Assembly: GCA_039654915.1 (NCBI GenBank)
Contig: JBDJPA010000011.1
Span: 2,480,001 to 2,544,000 of the forward strand
DNA from: Aquilaria yunnanensis
Lineage: Eukaryota; Streptophyta; Magnoliopsida; Malvales; Thymelaeaceae
Direction: 5' to 3'
Length of the DNA: 64,000 nt
Position 1 is the stretch's first letter. Each line of letters begins with the position of its first letter. Positions 48,798 to 59,189 of this stretch are shown one piece after another. The notes beneath the pieces were generated by a model. That model ran no database searches. It worked only from the letters and a program-made list of their open reading frames with translations, and had not been told where the DNA came from. Position numbers and translations under genes: made by a program.

Positions 48798-49395
48798 ACA
48801 TGCACTTTCTGAAGCGAAGAGTTGAAAGAGCCAAAGGCAGTCATAAGTTGAAGATAAGTATGAAATATTACAGCAAAGGATTCTGTTTATATCTTCACAT
48901 TCTTTCAACACCTATGTTCGCCCATTAGTTCCCACAGTTGAAAGAAAATTGTTCTCTCAAGACCAAACAAATGAGACATGATTGTCTATTTCACACTTAA
49001 AGATCCCACGCCCTTCCGAGTTTATTCAAGTTTCAACCAAGCTTGAAAAGCCGCACAGGCATCATATTCTCTAATGAAAGTTAGTAAATCCTGCTGAGGA
49101 AACACACGATTCAGATAGAGCGAGGTAGGCTAAACCAAATTTATTAGATTGATAGCACGTAACCATCTTTTTGTCATACTGCACCTTAATCATAACTGCA
49201 AGATAATTTGACAAATTTTATACTGTCAACAAATACCCAAAAGTCAGATTGACAGAATAAATCCAGACGGACAAACAACAAGGCTTTCTGCTCTTCCAGG
49301 TTGTAAAAGTTACTTGGTTTAAAGGAGTTCCATCAGGTTGCTCAACTAACCTTTGATGAAGGCAGGTCCAGTATTATAGCGTCCTTGCAAGTTTA

Positions 49396-50853
49396 TCACT
49401 TCTTCTTCAGTTTCTCTTTCATCCTTGCAACTGCAGACCTCAAAGTCCCTTCATCTTTGCAGAAGGTAAACCTTACTAGATTTTTTCCATCTTCAGGGTT
49501 CAAGTAAAATACACTTGTTGGGATTGCTACCACCCCTACTTCCTTGATCAGGTACTCACAGAATTCAATATCATTGCTCAAGCCAAATGGGGTGTGATCC
49601 ACAACAATAAAGTACGTGCCACTTGATGGAAAGACCTTGAAGCCAACATCATTCAACCCTTGCACCAAAATTTCTTTCTTTGCCTTGTAATCCCTCTTTA
49701 GCTCATCATAGTAGGAATCTGGGGCATTTAGAGCTGTTGTAGCTGCCCATTGCATCGGTGTGGAGGTTGCAAAGGTAAGAAATGAGTGTGCTTGGCGCAC
49801 TCCCCAAGTCAAGTGTGGTGGGGCAATAGCCCAGCCAATCTTCCACCCGGTTAAGGAGAATGTCTTACCCAATGAATTCATGGTCACAGTCCGCTCATAC
49901 ATTCCAGGAAGAGACGCAATTGATATGTGATCCATTTCAAAAGCCAATTTATCATAAACCTCATCGGTAAAGACCAGGACATCATTCTCAATGCAGAGGG
50001 ATGCAATAGTATTAAGTTCCCCATGAGTAAACATCTTTCCAGTAGGATTATGCGGAGTGTTTAGAAGAACAGCACGAGTATTCTTGGATATAGTTGATTT
50101 AAGCTCATCAATGGGAACAGAAAAATTTGGAGGGCGCAAAGTTATGCACCTTATTTTTGCACCAGCCATGGAAAGTGTGGCTTCATACGAATCATAGAAA
50201 GGCGCAAACAGGATCACTTCATCACCAGGATTTATAAGACCTAACATAGTCGCAGCTATGGCCTCTGTACACCCAGATGTAACAGTAACTTCCTTCTCCG
50301 GATCAACAATAAGTCCAGTATCCTTCTTAAACCGAGCAGCAATAGCAGCATTGAACTCTGGAATTCCAAATCCACGAGCATACTGGTTTTTACCCTCCTT
50401 GATTGCTTGAATTGCCGCTTCTTTCACAAACTCAGGACCATCGAAGTTAGGAAACCCTTGGCCAAGGTTTATAGCTCCATGTTTGATGGCAAGCGTGCTC
50501 ATCTGTGTGAAAATGGTAGTTTTGAACTTCTCCAACCGCTTTGCAACCTGAACATAAACATCAAGGTAACTTGAAAACAGGATCACTGGATTCATGCTGA
50601 TATATAAATCAAGATGAACACAAGGAAGCAATCACCAGAAACTACCATTTTTTGGGGAAAAGGAATGAAAAATAGGGAAAAGATCAACTTGAAAACCATA
50701 AAACTGAAAATTCCAGATGCGCATAAAAAAAATTGAAACTTTCAGGCAATTAACCAATGAGTATCGATCGCCCTAGCATGAAAACAAAAACCATGTCTCA
50801 TAGCTTGTTGCATTGGAGTAGAATTGCTTCACTTTTTTTATGTGAAGAGAACC

Positions 50854-50891
<38 letters not shown>

Positions 50892-51168
50892 CAATCAATC
50901 GGCATTGCTAGAAAGACCAATAAACAAAAGGAGTTGGGGTTACCTGGAGAGGCTGATCGGGCTTCTGGGAAGAATCGAGCGGCGGCGAAGGGGCCTCGTT
51001 TGGGGTGGAAATGGTGGTAAAGGAAGCCATAATGGGGGGACGAATGAAGGGTCCTGCTTTACGCGAAAAGGTGGAGAAGGTAGGGAGTGCGGAGGAGGGC
51101 TTAAAGCTGAGGGGACGAAGCATCTGGGACTGGGACTGAGATTGCGTCCAGATGCATTGAGCGGGCAT
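49396..51168 (-). CDS. PLP-dependent class I/II aminotransferase, kynurenine/methionine aminotransferase-like
   Basis: Two exons: 50944-51168 and 49396-50547, phase 0, GT-AG, 458 residues. Exon 1 encodes a Ser/Pro/Thr-rich, mostly non-acidic leader of 75 residues with further in-frame Met at 16 and 47, like a plastid or mitochondrial transit peptide. Exon 2 carries the whole catalytic fold: INLGQGFPNFDGP substrate loop, NQYARGFG, TSGCTEAI, NPTG (242-245), TDEVY (Asp270, Tyr273 for the cofactor), and SLGKTFS with Lys303 as the predicted Schiff-base lysine. The C-terminus LVRFTFCKDE holds the probable carboxylate-binding arginine. Such enzymes move amino groups from aromatic, sulphur or kynurenine-type amino acids to 2-oxo acids; the substrate here is unknown. 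It resembles the Arabidopsis protein I recall as At1g77670. Intron 1 holds a GA/TC microsatellite. A frame reaching 50631 in the intron is an artefact. Confidence 0.92.
50857..50887. repeat. (GA)n microsatellite in aminotransferase intron 1
   Basis: About 15 GA units on the plus strand, that is CT units in the transcript, starting about 57 bases after the splice donor at 50943. Confidence 0.95.
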
Positions 51169-51358
51169 CAGAGACGAGCCCAGCTAGGGTTTCTTTTCTT
51201 ACTCGAACTCTGCTTGATTTGGGATTTTGGGTCTCTCAGCGAGCAGCCAGCAGCCAGCAGGAAAAGGAAACAAATTGCATCTCGCGGCTAGTTTCCTTCG
51301 CTGTATGAGATGCACATGATTTCTGCTACCTTTTCCTTTTTCCTTTTTCCTTTTTTTT

Positions 51359-53359
51359 GGCTTAAATTCACTATTAGTCCTTCAACTTTTATGCCTCACA
51401 CGATTTGGTCCTTTAACTTTGACTCACTGTGACTTAGTCCTCAAACTTTCCAAATCATGCGACTTAGTCCTCAAACTTTTCAAATGGTGAGACTTAGTCC
51501 TTCAGCTGTCATGACAAACAACAACTTTAAGTCATAACTTCCAATCTTTCAGCAAAATGACCCTTCTTCTTAGGAACCCCCATTATCACCAAACTCATGA
51601 GTTAACAAAATTTACTAAATTGTTAAATTCAAAATTAACTAATTAAATAACTTACAAAAGGATAATTAAAAAATTATGTACAATAATTTAAAATTTTTTA
51701 ATTATTTAATAATTTATATTTTGCTTATTTTTTTAGAAACTACTTTGGTTGATTTATAGGAAAAAAATTATCTTTTATGCACTCCACTATTGTATTGATC
51801 AATTATTATTTTTTTAAATATTTTTTATCACCTTTTTTTCTTAAAAAATTTGCAATATTAGGGGGTTATGAATTTAGAGATCATTTTAGAAAAGTTTTTT
51901 TTAAGTAGATTTATTGTTCAAATAATTTTCCAAATTAATATTTTTGGTATTAATAGTTTGTGATTTAGAATAAGTATACCATATCATCTTAAAACTAATT
52001 CATCCCTTGCAATTCTCATGCTAATGAAGATCGTACTATAATTTCCTTGGCTTTTTATCATTTATTTCCAAATAAAAATTTAAAAATTAATAGTAAAATT
52101 TGCCCACTTTTATATAGGTATTAGCAAAAACTCTTATGCTGGGTCTATAAACTTTTCCATTCTACAAAAAACCACAATATAAACCATAAAAAAAATAAAC
52201 ATAAAGATATGCCCCCCTTACAAAAAAAATAGTAAAAAAAAATTCAATTTCAGACTTATAGTATGTATAATTTAGAAGAAAGAAACCTAATAATTACTAA
52301 TATGACATTAGCATTGAATCTCTAGAACTACCTTAATAGATAGTTTCCACTTAATTAGAATATTGACTTTTTTTTTCTTTTGATGGATTCCAACTAGAAA
52401 GCCAAAAAAATCATTTTTTATTTTCTCAACCTTTACTGTGATAATTTATTTTTCTTATATATTATCTTATTTTTTTATTAAAATAAATTCCCTATCATTA
52501 GCTATTTTTCCACCAAAAAAAAAAACAATCGAACTTTTAACTTTGGGATGATTTTTCCCTTATCTTCTTCCTTAGTTTTTCTTTACCTTCTTTATTTATT
52601 AAATTTCTTGCATATTAATGGTTTCTTTTTGTTTAATTTAAAACTTTTGTCTCAAATATAAATACTAGTTAGATTCCATTAAAAAGAATGGCCATTATTC
52701 TAAGTAAGTGGAATCAATCCATTAACTAGTTCCAAAGATTTGATACTAATTTAATATTAGTAATTGTTAGATTTCTTTATACATACTATTAGTAATTGTT
52801 TGAAAACTAAATCTACTTAAAAAAAACTCTTCCAAAATGATCTCTAAATTCATAACTCCCTAATATTGCACATTTTATATGAATAAAAAGTGAGAAAAAA
52901 TACCTAGAAAAAATAGTTCATCAACATAATAGTGAAGTGCATAAAAGATAATTTTTTTTCCTTCCAATAAATCAACCAAAGTAATTTCTAAAAATAAAAA
53001 AATATAAATTATTAAATAATTATAAAATTTTTAAATTATTGTATATAATTTTTTTGAATTATCATTTTGTAATTTAATTAATTATTTATGTATTTAACAA
53101 CTTAGTAAATTTTATTAATTTATGAGTTTGGTGATAATGGAAGTTCTTAAATGAAAGGGTCATTTTGCTGAAAGATTGAAAATTAGGGCTTAAAGTTGTA
53201 ATTTGTCCTGATAGCTACAGGACTAAGTCACATCATTTAATAAGTTTGAGGACTAAGTCACTTGATTTTGTAAAGTTTGAGGACTAAGTCATACTGAGTC
53301 AAAGCTAGACTAACTCGTGCAAGTTGGAAAAGTTAGATGACTAATGATGCATTTAGGCT
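51359..53359. mobile_element. DNA transposon with about 575-bp terminal inverted repeats
   Basis: The left end GGCTTAAATTCACTATTAGTC matches the reverse complement of the right end, AGCCTAAATGCATCATTAGTC. The similarity continues inward in matching order: GGACTAAGTC modules, the ATCACCAAACTCATGAG block (51593) with GAGTTTGGTGAT (53125), the TTGGTTGATTTA block, then GGGGGTTATGAATTTAGAGA (51850) with TCTAAATTCATAACTCCC (52840). Arms therefore reach about 51935 and 52785. Poly-T runs of 8-9 bases border both ends. The loop of about 850 bp has no transposase. Very long arms and terminal GGCTTAAAT fit a non-autonomous Mutator-like foldback element. It inserted about 190 bp upstream of the aminotransferase start codon. 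Confidence 0.8.
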
Positions 53360-53382
53360 TTTTTTTTGTGTGGAAATTCCAA

Positions 53383-54479
53383 GGGTAAATTGCACTTGTG
53401 ACCCTTAACATTTTATTATTGTCCTATTTTGGACCCTAACCTGAAAACTTTGCATATGATGTCCTCAATCTCAATTTTTCATTCTATTTTAGATCTTTGG
53501 AAGACAGAAAATGTTAAAAATAATGAAAATAACCACGTGGCATGCCAACTTGGGGCAGATGCCCAAAATTGGCCAAATCAGACATTTTGGGCCTATGTTA
53601 CAAAAAAACGAAGAAATTCAAGGCCTGTACAGGGTTAGCGTACATCTATTCTTCCTCTTCCCTTCCCCATCGCCTTTAGCCCTCCTTTGCCTCCTCTGAC
53701 CTCGGTTGATTGTTGCCCCTTCTTTTTTTTTTATTCCAACCCCTAATTTCGTCTAATTCCAATCCTCAATTTCGGCCACGGGTGCAATTTACCCAAATGT
53801 TTTGCTAGGTTAACGGTGGGAGACGAGTTGGGTTGCAGGTCTGACTTCAATTCGTTGGCCGGACAACTAAACGAAGGACGACGGTTGCTCGGGCTTTAAT
53901 GGTGACATTGCAAAATGGGTATGACTAGGAATGGTGGAGGCAATCAGCAAACCGAAAGCAGTTGAGATGGATGCGAATCGTCCTTCCCCTCTTCTCCATC
54001 GGCTTGGCATGGACAGCTAAAGGGCAACATCTAGAATGTGTGGTGCAGCGTTAGGCAGATCGAGGGCAACTGACTAGGAGGGTTGATGGCGGCGGATGGA
54101 GGCTGGAAGGCATCAGAACGTCGTGCAACAAGAGGAGGCAAGGAAAGGCTGGAGCAGTGGAGGAGAGAGGAGGAAGGAGAGATGTAGGCTAATCCTATAT
54201 AGGCCATAAGTTTCTTTATTTTTTGTAACAGAAGCCCTAAATGTCTAATGTGGCTAATTGTGGGTATCTATAGCTAGTGATTCATTGTATCATGTGGGCA
54301 ACTACTCCAAGTTGGCATGCCACATAGCCATTTCCATTATTTTTAACACTTTCTGTCACCTAAAGGTTTAAAATGAAATAAAAAAAATTGAGATTAATGA
54401 CGTCCCATGAGAATTTTTGAGGTTAGGGTCCAAAATGGGACAATAATAAACAGTTAAGGGCCACGGGTACAATTTACCC
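53383..54479. mobile_element. TIR element with target duplication, GGGTAAATTGCAC family
   Basis: The left end GGGTAAATTGCACTTGTGACC pairs with the reverse complement of the right end, GGGTAAATTGTACCCGTGGCC. The arms are about 170 bp and include CACGTGGCATGCCAACTTGG facing CCAAGTTGGCATGCCACA. Flanks GAAATTCCAA (53373-53382) and GAAATTTCAA (54480-54489) differ at one base, a 9-10 bp target duplication. The interior (about 53630-54190) is GC-richer, G-rich on the right, with no recognised protein. Mutator-like. Confidence 0.75.
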
Positions 54480-54505
54480 GAAATTTCAAATTTCCGTTAA
54501 AGTTT

Positions 54506-55698
54506 GGCTTAAATAAACATTTAGTCCCTTAGCTTTGAGAACTCGCACGAGCTAGTCCCTAAACTTTGAATTAGTGCATCTTCATCCCTCAAGTTTGCTT
54601 AATTAAGTGACTTATTCCCTCAACTTTTCTAATTAAGTGACGTCTGTGAGCTGCTTCTGTGGATTGAGAGTGGGGCTGATTCTCGTCAAGCTTGGAAATC
54701 GGCTTCTCTATAGTGACTGGTGGATTCTAGTTTAATGCTGTGTTGACTCCCTGCTTGATCTTTTGTACTTATAATCGACCATAACAGTGCAGTTTGGTTC
54801 CTTCCTTTCTTTCTTCGTTTCTGTAGATATAATCAATGCGGATCATTGATTAAGCCCAAAATCTTGACTGATCTCCCTGTTCTTTGCTGATGAGGAGCTC
54901 TCATGCGGGCTTCTAATCGGTTTTAGAAAGTTGGACAGTGGACTTGAACATCAATTTAAATGAGACATTAGTAGCTGTAGAAATAGAACGTGAAGCTTTT
55001 GGAGATGGAAGCGGTGAGTGAAAGAAATCAAGGCTAATAAAAATTACTTTTATTTTTTGGGTTCAAAGCTCAATAATGGTTTCCTTTCAAAAACCAATTA
55101 TTGTTTGTTATAAAATTAAAGCACGCTGCTTGTGCTCTGTGCCAGAAAAATATCCTTGGAGAAAAGGGGAAAAGAACTGAGAATAGGGAGATAGGTAAGA
55201 TTTGTGGATCAATTAATGATCTCCAGTGATTGTATGTATAAAAAATGAAGAAAAGAAGATTGGACTGGAACCGGCTGCCCTACTTCTGCCTGATTATACC
55301 GAGGCTCCTTCTGACACCTTTAAGATTTGGAACCGTGACGGCAATCTCCAAGCGGCAACCTCAAGGCTTCCTTTTCCTCGGCGACGGTGCTGACTCTCAT
55401 GGTGTGCCGTCGGATTGGAAAATATTTGATGCCTTCAATAATGCTGGAGGTCCGATAAGTGATTCCGACGTCGCCGGATTTAGCGTGAAAATGAAAGTGA
55501 AGTCTTCATTCCTAACTCAGCACAGTCCCATACATGCCCCATTCCACATCAGCTACGCATATAACGTTGGTTGCCCTCCCGTCCAAACATGAACAAACCC
55601 ATTTTGTAAAGTTTGAGGATTAAGTCACATTGAATCATAGTTTAGGGACTAATTCGTTAGAGTTGGTAATGTTAAGGGACTGACTGTGCATTTAGGTC
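54506..55698. mobile_element. Mutator-like element carrying gene-like DNA, probable Pack-MULE
   Basis: The left end GGCTTAAATAAACATTTAGTC pairs with the reverse complement of the right end, GACCTAAATGCACAGTCAGTC, continuing through CCCTTA and the GAGGATTAAGTCACATTGA / CTTCATCCCTCAAGTTTG modules. Flanks TTAAAGTTT (54497-54505) and TTATGGTTT (55699-55707) agree at seven of nine positions. The interior from about 54660 to 55590 has the base composition of genes and contains an open frame (55245-55592). Confidence 0.65.
55245..55592 (+). other. Open frame of 115 codons inside the Mutator-like element
   Basis: The frame starts at an ATG and stays open to a TGA at the inner edge of the right inverted repeat. 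The middle part (QGFLFLGDGADSHGVPSDWK, then DAFNNAGGPISDSDVAG) looks like real protein rather than translated repeat. I do not recognise the family. It may be an exon captured from a host gene, with the start codon and the end being accidental. Whether it is expressed is unknown. Confidence 0.35.
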
Positions 55699-56073
55699 TT
55701 ATGGTTTTGAGCAACTGTCAATGGTTCTCATAGGACACCTCTTTAATTATCTCTCAGGCTACTTGTATCACCCGTGCATCAAAAATTCTTGGATGCACCG
55801 GGTGTATGTCCACCCGGTTACTTCTCAACGTGAATTTACGGTTAATGAGGCAGAATATGGAAATAGGTTCAGTTAGGAAGTCACGATTAGTTAGGAAACG
55901 TGAAAGTTAGAAAAATCAATTTACCATTTATATAATATTCAAATTGGATATTTTTCATACCAGTTTGAATTGCACTAATTCCCTCCCTGAAGAAGATCAA
56001 ACTCTTTTTTTGCATCCAAGAATTCTCGTTATTAGAGTGTTAGATAATTTTTTTGGCTGAAAGTTCATATAAA

Positions 56074-56905
56074 ATGGTGTTTGATTTAAATGAAAGCCCA
56101 GTAGTTGAAGAAGTGTATAGTGGTGCTGAGGCGGGGAAAGGCGAGGGGGAAGTAATTTGCGGTTGTGATGAAGAAAACAATTGCGGAGTAAACGTTCAAT
56201 ATTTCAAAAAGGGAAAAGAGGTCGCTGATGACTGTGTGAATTATGGAGAAGAATTAGGAGGTTTTTATCTAATTTATATGCATATATGTGTTTCACTGTA
56301 ATTTCGTAATGGCATTAAGGATGTTTTTTTTATGCAGCATTCGATGCTGAAGGAGATGAAGAAGTGGATGTTGATGGTGGTGATGAAGGAGTTGGAGTCG
56401 AGGAAGGTGAAACTGAACAGTGTTTAAATTCTCGCAATATAGGATTATGTGTTTGAATTCTGTGTGAATTTGTTTTAACATTTGTCTGCAATTTTGTATG
56501 TAACTGTGTGGCATATGTATTAAACTGTAAATATTATGTATTAAAATGTGATATAGTTGTACGCTAATGGTTGTATGCATTATAAACCAGTATATTTTTT
56601 ATCTATTTTTAGATTATATTGTCAACTACTCTATGATAAAAGGAGATAATGGGTTCGAAGATGTATCTTTCGAAGGTGTTAGTTTTGAGAGTGTGAAAGC
56701 GGCATATTCATTTTTTAGTCGGTATGCGGTGAATAATGGTTTCAAAGCTCGTCGGAATAAGCTTCGTTGGAGGCAAAATCAAGTAATTTCTATAGAGTAC
56801 TGTTGTCACCGGCAAGGATTCAAAAAGTTAGCGAAGAATACAAATGAATGGTGGTTTAGTCATTACATTACTCCCTTTTCTCCTATACTTTTACACTCCT
56901 TATGA
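56074..56905 (+). pseudogene. FAR1/FHY3-like fragment, truncated in its DNA-binding domain
   Basis: Probable exons: 56074 to about 56260 (MVFDLNESPVVEEVYSGAE..., the DLN opening common in FAR1-related proteins), 56339 to about 56406 (acidic, Asp/Glu/Gly-rich), and about 56613-56905. The third exon has SFESVKAAYSFFSRYAVNNG, GFKARRN and a CC-H start of the FAR1 zinc-finger domain (EYCCHRQGFKK). After NTNEWW the similarity stops, and the frame ends 15 residues later at 56905. The rest of the zinc finger, the MULE transposase domain and the SWIM domain are absent. FAR1-like proteins derive from Mutator-type transposases, so this may be a host-gene relic or the decayed end of an element. A 22-bp direct repeat starts exactly at the break. 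Confidence 0.6.
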
Positions 56906-58550
56906 GGCTGTTTAACCCTATATAAATCATAATACATCATATCATCTCGTTAATAGTACCCCTACTCATTCATATTCTTATATTTTTACATACCCGATTA
57001 TTTCAAAATCTGAGTCATTCTTCTCTTCTTCACCCCCTTCCGGTGTAAAACATTCCATAGAACTACCTTTACTTGCACCTCTGACTCGACGGACAACAAT
57101 GGGGGTTTCCTTATATGGTACCCTGCATACCAGCAGACATTTTAGCTCCCATTCATATCACCACCACACAAAAAAACTGGTTAGACAAAATGAATTGAAA
57201 GGGTTCTCCATACAGTTGGTACTGTGAATAGTCTATCTCCCCTTCTCCCTGCTCACTGGACTCAGCACTTCCATCTTTCTTGGCCATCGTCAAGCTGTCA
57301 TTATTTACAGAAAAAAAAATACCATTAACCACTATATCTCATGCACATGCGAAAATAGTACATGTATACTATTTTCAACCCCCACAAATATTGGTACATT
57401 ACATACCCAGATTAGTAGGGGGTGTGTATATTGGTACATTACATAACCAAATTAATACATAACTAATACAAAATGTTGCATTACCTTTTCAGTTTACTAA
57501 CTTGGTTGTTTTATATAATATTGTTATGTTTTATTATGTTAGCAAGGTTCATGAACAATCACATACATTAGACAACAACAACACCATACAACCACCATTC
57601 ATGAACCTTGCTAACATAACAAAGCATAACAATATTATATTAAACAGCCAAGTTATTAAACTGAAAAGTAATGTATCATTCTGTATTAGTTATGTATTAA
57701 TCTGGTTATGTAATCCACAATGACAGAATCACACAACTGTGATAGCACATTAAACATACACTAATCATAATGGAAAACCCAACAATCAAATAATCCAATG
57801 ACAGAATTACATAAAACATTATTTATAATCATTTTTTAATAAAACACACGATTTATCATTCATGGAACTCTGCATTTCTAACTGGAAAAGTAATGTATCA
57901 TTCTGTATTAGTTATGTAATAATATGGTTGTCTTTCACATTAATACAGCTCCCACTCAGTCTCATACATGTTAGATTCAGATAATCACAACGCTAATTTC
58001 AGACATTGTGTTCTTCCACCCACTAAAACAGAGATGTTCTTAGAATATACAAAAACAACATTACATCCAACATCTGCAAAAATACAAAACCAAACTACTC
58101 TACAAAACACAACCCAAACATGTCGGCATACAATTTAGACATAGAAGCACACGAATAGGACTTTCACATATAATGAACCTTGTTAACATCTCAGATTCAG
58201 AACAATACATGATAATTTCAAAGAACACCATTCACGAACCTTGCTAACATAACAAAGCATAACAATATTATATAAAACAGCCAAGTTATTAAACTGAAAA
58301 GGTAATGTATCATTATGTATTAGTTATGTATTAATCTGGTTATGTTATGTACCATGATAGAATTACACAACTGTGATAGCACATTAAACATACATAGAAT
58401 TAATCACAACTGGAAAAGTAATGTATCATTTTGGTTATCCACTATATTAATCTGTATGTGTACTGTGCATATCCACACACTACTCATAATGGAAAATAGG
58501 ACAATCTTTTCCCAATGCATTAAACTGGAATACAAATGAATGGTGGTTTA
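56837..58550. repeat. Insertion-like block bounded by a 22-bp exact direct repeat
   Basis: The 22 bases at 56837-56858, at the break in the FAR1-like frame, recur exactly at 58529-58550. Between them is AT-rich non-coding DNA with internal duplications. For example, 57592-57700 recurs at 58226-58335 with a few changes. A segment at 57928-58225 recurs, shortened, at 58571-58745, beyond the second direct repeat. Confidence 0.65.
57485..57668. repeat. Hairpin: 71-bp inverted arms around a 42-base loop
   Basis: The left arm (57485-57555) and right arm (57598-57668) are reverse complements at 66 of 71 positions by my count. The arms include TTAGCAAGGTTCATGAA and TTCATGAACCTTGCTAA. A third copy of the right arm lies at 58231-58300. 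The structure could be a small MITE or the source of a foldback small-RNA precursor. Confidence 0.8.
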
Positions 58551-58943
58551 TTCATCCTGTTTCCCCTTCGTTGTCTTTCACATTAATACAGCTCTCACTC
58601 AGTCTCATACATGTTAGATTCAGATCATCAAAACCCTAATTTCCGACATTGTTTTCTTCCACCCACTGACACAGATAGGACTTTCACATATAATGAACCT
58701 TCCTAACATCTCAGATTCAGAACAATACATGATAATTTCAAAGAAATCGCAACTCAACTGATGAACCCATAAAGTATGAAGTACTCTGATGCAATTGACA
58801 CACATTCACAACACAAAAATCATGCCAGAATTTCATAAAATAAAATTCTAATCTAACCTTCACAAAATCGCGATCCCTGTCGTCCCTATCGCGAGTCGCG
58901 TTCCCTATCCCGATGCCTCCCCACCTGCGCAACGCCCTCGTAG

Positions 58944-59102
58944 ATGATGGAGATGGCCGGCGTACTTAAGTCTCCAGTGCCTTCTCGTAGCGTCTTCTCC
59001 AATTTCCTGACTTTCGGTGCGGCGACAGTTGCGTTCAAGGAGGTCGGTTTAGGGTTGTGTAACTGGTGGGAGGTTTTTGTATGGAACTTGGAATCCGAAG
59101 AG
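58944..59102 (+). other. Possible lone first exon, unrecognised
   Basis: A GC-richer stretch opens with ATGATGGAGATGGCCGG and codes for 53 residues (MAGVLKSPVPSRSVFSNFL..., then GLCNWWEVFVWNLESEE). It ends at a good splice donor, GAG/gtaactg. Composition is coding-like. The next sequence is unrelated LINE material, so any gene has lost its remaining exons. The plus-strand frame is preferred, but chance cannot be excluded. Confidence 0.3.
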
Positions 59103-59189
59103 GTAACTGCCTCATTTGATTCCCTGTTTCTCGCACGTTCCCCTTTTTTTAAAATTTCACTGACGGCAGGCGGGTAACGTCGTTACCTG

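Larger units (their letters stand above)
45774..49395. other. Intergenic between the MORN and aminotransferase genes
   Basis: Positions 45774-46160 are the GC-richer promoter and leader of the minus-strand MORN gene. After it come AT-rich DNA, a tandem duplication (47201-47361), a possible broken gene (48275-48549) and the 3' region of the aminotransferase gene. Confidence 0.5.

Noticed and set aside
50548..50631. Extension of the aminotransferase frame upstream to an ATG at 50631
   Set aside because: It runs through a good acceptor (TTATGTTCAG) into intron sequence. Exon 1 at 50944-51168 joins in phase and gives a transit-like leader.
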